From assembly GCA_947476075.1 (NCBI GenBank), contig CANJPM010000008.1, positions 1-37,963 of the forward strand: DNA of 37,963 nucleotides, read 5' to 3'. The stretch comes from Beijerinckiaceae bacterium (lineage in GTDB: Bacteria; Pseudomonadota; Alphaproteobacteria; Rhizobiales; Beijerinckiaceae). The position numbers and the translations under genes were made by a program. Shown here piece by piece: positions 34,973 to 37,963 of the stretch. Each line of letters opens with the position of its first letter. The first letter of the stretch is position 1. The notes beneath the pieces are model-generated. The model made no database searches. It was given only the letters and a program-made list of their open reading frames with translations, and had not been told where the DNA came from.

Positions 34973-35136
34973 TTAATCGAACGCCAGCAGGCGCAAGCTG
35001 GTGAACGCGAACAACGCCAGAAATATCCTGATGGCGTCCGCTTTGACGGATTGGCCCGTCTGAAACACAGATACGCCGCCGCAACAATGGCTGCAAAAAT
35101 AGCCGAAAGCATCAGATCGACCATCAAATCAAGCAC
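34973..35136 (-). pseudogene. Probable frameshifted two-helix membrane protein gene
   Basis: The frame from ATG at 35136 (or 35124) encodes one clear helix, VDLMLSAIFAAIVAAAYLCF. The matching second helix is in another frame downstream, ADAIRIFLALFAFTSLRLLAFD, which ends at the stop 34973-34975. Joining them with a single-base shift near 35070 gives a sensible protein of about 50-55 residues with two membrane spans. The uninterrupted frame to 34873 instead continues as an unlikely Ser/Arg/Cys-rich stretch. Either the gene is broken or there is a sequencing error; bases 35137-35258 show no gene. Confidence 0.4.
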
Positions 35137-35258
35137 AATACGAGCCTTTGTTGGAGCCTCGTATTTTCATTTATGGCGCACCTGGCTTGCGTTGTAACGA
35201 CGCCGGCTCACGGTCTCCGCATCTTGTGACAGATGGGTAGACCATGCAGGATTGCCGT

Positions 35259-35654
35259 TCAGGGGCAGGAATGGCGCATGCCGTCGTATCCAACGTATGT
35301 TCCGCTGTGAACGTCGTAGGAGCGGAACCGCTGGATGCAATAATCGACAGCGCCTTGATCGGGCGCCCCGTATATGGTTTGCGGCTGGCCATATTGATTT
35401 GACAGCGCCCCGCCGATAATGGCGCCAGCAGCCAGGCCGCCGATAATCCCGGCAGCGGCGGCGCCGCCATTGTACCCCCTGCGGTTGCCGTAATATCGGC
35501 GCCCGCCATAGCCCCGGCGGTATTGAGCCTCTTGCGCGCCCACGCCCACGCCATTCAAAAGCGCGGGATCAAGACGAACCTGAGCCAAAGCCAGCGTCGG
35601 CGCCAAGATTGCGGCCCCAATCAAAAGACTGCCCGTCAGCATAATCTTGAACAT
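35259..35654 (-). CDS. BA14K-family secreted protein
   Basis: This 131-residue protein ends in the signature C terminus of the BA14K family (Brucella 14-kDa immunoreactive, lectin-like protein): VDYCIQRFRSYDVHSGTYVGYDG, finishing RHSCP. A signal peptide is followed by a Tyr/Gly/Arg-rich segment (YRRGYGGRRYYGNRRGY) and a glycine zipper (AAAGIIGGLAAGAIIGGAL). The two Cys residues in the end domain can form a disulphide. GGAG precedes ATG at 35654; the longer frame to 35732 lacks a start signal. Confidence 0.9.
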   Translation of the reverse strand: MFKIMLTGSLLIGAAILAPTLALAQVRLDPALLNGVGVGAQEAQYRRGYGGRRYYGNRRGYNGGAAAAGIIGGLAAGAIIGGALSNQYGQPQTIYGAPDQGAVDYCIQRFRSYDVHSGTYVGYDGMRHSCP

Positions 35655-35785
35655 GATGAACTCCAGTTCCTGCGCGCCAAGACTGGGCGGCGCAAGCACA
35701 AAACAACGTAGCGGCAAAGCTATTCGTTCCATCCCTGCGTCAGGGCGCTTGTCTGCCGCCGAGGACAGCCAGAATTTTACGCAAC

Positions 35786-35815
35786 AAAAAAGCCGCTCCT
35801 GCGAGCGGCTTTTTC
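35786..35815. terminator. Bidirectional Rho-independent terminator
   Basis: AGCCGCTC (35791-35798) pairs with GAGCGGCT (35803-35810) around the loop CTGC, with A runs before and T runs after. It can stop transcripts in both directions. On the minus strand it lies 39 bases beyond the stop of the binding-protein gene at 35854, so it ends that transcript. Confidence 0.85.
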
Positions 35816-35853
35816 AATTTGTCTTGCAGGCTGAGAAAGCCTGGCGCTTGGCT

Positions 35854-36786
35854 TCAGCTCTTCCAAAGATGGCTAAACCGCTCGGCGACGATATCTCCCC
35901 GAGCCAGCGGCTTGTCGATCAACCCGTTTGCCATTGCGAACTTGTTCAATCCATCCACGACATCGGGCGAGATGGCGGCGTCATAGAACGGAGCATCGCG
36001 GGCGATCAGGATTGGCATGACCTCCGCCTCTTCTTCACCGGGAAACAGCTCATCGCAGACTTTCTTCGCCAGAGACGGATCGGCCTGAAGCGCCTTCTGT
36101 GTCGCGACGATGGCGCGCACGGCCGCGGCCGCGACTTCGGGCTCCTTTTCAATCAAGGCCTCAGTGACCGTCAGCGCCGCGAAATTGTAGCGATGCGCGC
36201 CTGGCGGTCCGTCGCCCCGGCGAAGGTCGAGATGTAACTTCGCGACACCCGCCTTTTCGGCGAGCGCCAGCCGCATGCCGTTGCCCCAGAAGCCATCGGC
36301 ATGGTTCTGCTGGATGGCCGACACGCCATCACGGCTGTGCCACTCTGAATCCGTCGGCAAGCTCTCAACGATGCGCACTTCGTCATGGTCCATGTCGAGA
36401 CCGGCCTCCACGAGCATGTGGCGCAGCGCCGTGCGCGGAAACGCGAAGGACGAGGAGATGCGCAGACCCTTCAGCGCCTTGATGTCGCCGCGCGGAATGT
36501 CGAGGTCCTTGCGCACGCCCATGAACCAATAAGAGTTCTGCGATAGCGCGCAGAGCAGTTTGGCGCCCTTCCAGGCCGGGAAGGCGCGCGTCGCGGCAAA
36601 CGCCGGCCCGCCAAAGAAATGAATGCCGCCGTCGCGCAGCTGCTCGGGCCCATGCTTGGCGCCATATTCAGGCACGAATTCGACGTCGACGCCCTGCTGC
36701 TTGAAGAAACCGAGCTTGACCGCCGCCGTCGCCACGAAATACGAGGGCGAGTCGACGTCCGCAACCATGAGCCGATATGTAGGCAT
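35854..36786 (-). CDS. NMT1/SsuA-like substrate-binding domain protein without signal peptide
   Basis: This 310-residue protein has the type 2 periplasmic-binding fold seen in ABC receptors such as NMT1/THI5 and SsuA. It begins with YRLMVADVDSPSYFVATAA, then LGFFKQQGVDVEFV, GGIHFFGGPAF, ALKGLRISSSFAFPR and QNHADGFWGNG. These match ligand-cleft positions of the family. No leader peptide is present: it starts MPTYRLM, and the longer frame to 36810 adds MNSIVRKE without a hydrophobic stretch. It may be cytosolic, as in certain decarboxylase or HMP-phosphate synthase-like relatives, or mis-started. An AAGGAAAGAA site precedes ATG at 36786. No permease or ATPase is next to it. Confidence 0.8.
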   Translation of the reverse strand: MPTYRLMVADVDSPSYFVATAAVKLGFFKQQGVDVEFVPEYGAKHGPEQLRDGGIHFFGGPAFAATRAFPAWKGAKLLCALSQNSYWFMGVRKDLDIPRGDIKALKGLRISSSFAFPRTALRHMLVEAGLDMDHDEVRIVESLPTDSEWHSRDGVSAIQQNHADGFWGNGMRLALAEKAGVAKLHLDLRRGDGPPGAHRYNFAALTVTEALIEKEPEVAAAAVRAIVATQKALQADPSLAKKVCDELFPGEEEAEVMPILIARDAPFYDAAISPDVVDGLNKFAMANGLIDKPLARGDIVAERFSHLWKS

Positions 36787-36912
36787 TTCTTTCCTTACTA
36801 TGCTGTTCACAAGGTCCGAGCTAGCGACGTGCTATTCAACGTATATCAAGTTATCAATATACGCTTAAAATAACAGAGGCGGCGGAGCCAAAGTGCACAG
36901 CCAGGCCAGCTT

Positions 36913-37443
36913 CTATACCGCCGTGCGGGTCATCGGGATTGCGCCAAGAAAGCTCATCTTGCCAATATCGACGCCGCTATGACGCAGGATTGCGTAGGCC
37001 GTTGTGAAGTGGAAGTAGAAATTCGCAATCATGAAATGCGTGACGTAAGCGTCACCTTTCATCTCGCCTTTGTATAATTTTCCCAAGGGGAAAACGATCT
37101 GCTTGTCGGCGCCGGCATTGAATGCATTTTCGTCAATGGTTTCGAGAAACGTAATTGTTTCTGTGATTCTCGTCTTCAGCTCAGCAAAGCTGGCTTCTTT
37201 GTCCGCATGCTTTGGCGGCTCGACGCCGGACACTCTTGCAGAACCGTTCTTGGCTGAATCCGTCATAATTTGAATCTGCCTGATCAGCGGAAATTGATCC
37301 GGCGAAAGGCGCATTTGCAGAAGTACGGAATCATCGATCTTTTTTGCTGCCGCAAATTCAACCGCTTTGTCGAGGATGCCCGAAAGGGCGTTCAGTCCGT
37401 TGATGAATACCGGCAAAGCCGATTGTGACATTGTAAAAGGCAT
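36913..37443 (-). CDS. DUF1993 family protein
   Basis: This 176-residue cytosolic helical protein matches the DUF1993 family. It starts with MSQSALPVFINGLNALSGIL, then LLQMRLSPDQFPLIRQIQI, and ends with FYFHFTTAYAILRHSGVDIGK followed by GAIP. The fold is probably a DinB-like four-helix bundle; its function is unknown. A weak GGTTAGGTCA sits upstream of ATG at 37443. It lies between the AT-rich right tail and the NMT1-like gene. Confidence 0.88.
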   Translation of the reverse strand: MPFTMSQSALPVFINGLNALSGILDKAVEFAAAKKIDDSVLLQMRLSPDQFPLIRQIQIMTDSAKNGSARVSGVEPPKHADKEASFAELKTRITETITFLETIDENAFNAGADKQIVFPLGKLYKGEMKGDAYVTHFMIANFYFHFTTAYAILRHSGVDIGKMSFLGAIPMTRTAV

Positions 37444-37571
37444 TGACCTAACCCCAGCTAATGTTGCCTCAGCGACCCGAGCAAAGGGCCAATCGCTGAC
37501 TTTGTATAGAGGAACTCAGCCGGAGGATACAGGCAGCCATCAACCGGATAAACCAGCACATCGCGGGCAAC

Positions 37572-37600
37572 AAAAAAGCCACCCCTTGAGGTGGCTTTTG
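37572..37600. terminator. Rho-independent terminator upstream of the DUF1993 gene
   Basis: AGCCACC (37577-37583) pairs with GGTGGCT (37590-37596) with an A run before and a T run after. The minus-strand direction has the longer T tract (six). It would end a transcript coming from the right edge, separating it from the DUF1993 gene. Confidence 0.75.
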
Positions 37601-37711
37601 TCGTTGATATTTTTGACTGCGCTTTTGAAGTGCAGAAAGGCCTTAGCGCTTCGCATACCGTAAGCTCTACAACGTATTGATTTTATTGGGCTTAAATCAC
37701 TTAAGTACCGC

Positions 37712-37828
37712 TGTACAACAGATGTACAACAGGACTAAATTCCTAATATGTATAATGCTCTGATTTAGCTCAGCTTTTCGACACGATCATATCAATTCAC
37801 CAAGGAACTGCTCAACAGTCTGTACAAC
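37712..37828. repeat. TGTACAAC repeat words
   Basis: TGTACAACAG occurs twice in direct tandem (starting at 37712 and 37723, an 11-base period). The shared word TGTACAAC recurs at 37821. The core TGTACA is self-complementary. It could be a binding or recombination site, but no recombinase gene is visible. Confidence 0.45.
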
Positions 37829-37963
37829 ACGTCATCATATTTTCTGTCACGCACATCACGATCGCGCCACGACGCACGTGCTCTCAGCCAAGCCGGCATC
37901 GTCAAATTGACTTTTGCTTCTGTTCCGCCGACCCTTTGGCGGAGTTAAAACAAAAGACCGGAG

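Larger units (their letters stand above)
37444..37963. other. AT-rich tail with no well-supported gene
   Basis: These 520 bases are visibly less GC-rich than the rest. They contain a terminator and TGTACAAC repeats, listed separately. A minus-strand frame from ATG at 37899 to 37792 (35 residues) reads MPAWLRARASWRDRDVRDRK and ends LLSSSLVN. It could be the tail of a small DNA-binding protein, but it has no ribosome site and no clear family, so it is not called as a gene. Confidence 0.5.

Noticed and set aside
34873-35136. Full 87-codon reading of the minus-strand frame
   Set aside because: The second half is a Ser/Arg/Cys-rich peptide unlike a membrane protein. The two-helix reading with a frame break is more sensible.
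37792-37899. 35-residue minus-strand frame near the right edge as a small DNA-binding protein
   Set aside because: No ribosome site, a length too short to judge, and no matching fold that I can defend.

Overview
The window is GC-rich chromosomal DNA of an alphaproteobacterium, most probably of the order Hyphomicrobiales (Rhizobiales). The indications are a BA14K-family protein, a class I PHA synthase, repeats of the rhizobial 'MAGLVPAIH' type, and an aminotransferase-hom-glpX-recJ gene order that I recall from rhizobial genomes. The genus cannot be set from the sequence alone.

Left part (1-9,041). A tRNA-Glu and recJ lie at the left edge. A MipA/OmpV-type outer-membrane protein follows, then an overlapping cytosine-methyltransferase/Vsr pair with no restriction enzyme in sight. 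Next come a Bug/TctC solute-binding protein, a secreted unknown protein, a repeat-bearing intergenic stretch, glpX and hom.

Centre-left (9,111-12,740). This is the most unusual part of the window: a tightly coupled four-gene minus-strand unit. In order of transcription it encodes a coiled-coil protein, a one-pass membrane protein with a predicted roadblock/longin-like cytoplasmic domain, a Ras-like small GTPase, and a PAS/GHKL-ATPase sensor with no visible phospho-acceptor histidine. It looks like a bacterial GTPase signalling module (conceptually like MglA/MglB) placed between an aminotransferase gene and hom.

Centre (12,852-24,680). The genes here are a class I aminotransferase, a secreted unknown, phaC with a long basic extension, a type 2 argC, a large secreted unknown, a glycine-zipper lipoprotein, a small unknown, a Bug protein paired with an MFS transporter, and ilvD followed by a perfect 11-bp-stem terminator.

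Right part (24,681-34,854). This looks like a catabolic/uptake region. It holds a secreted isochorismatase-fold protein lacking the catalytic cysteine, a bicupin, two more Bug proteins, a Rieske ring-hydroxylating oxygenase, a flavin-dependent LLM monooxygenase, two single-domain cupins and an ACMSD-like amidohydrolase. Together they suggest oxidative opening and processing of an aromatic or heterocyclic carboxylate, but the substrate is unknown. No oxygenase reductase and no TctA/TctB membrane partners are present.

Right edge (34,873-37,963). A probable frameshifted two-helix membrane gene, a BA14K protein, an NMT1-like binding protein without a signal peptide and a DUF1993 protein are followed by a more AT-rich tail. 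The tail carries repeated TGTACAAC words and probably marks the start of a different segment.
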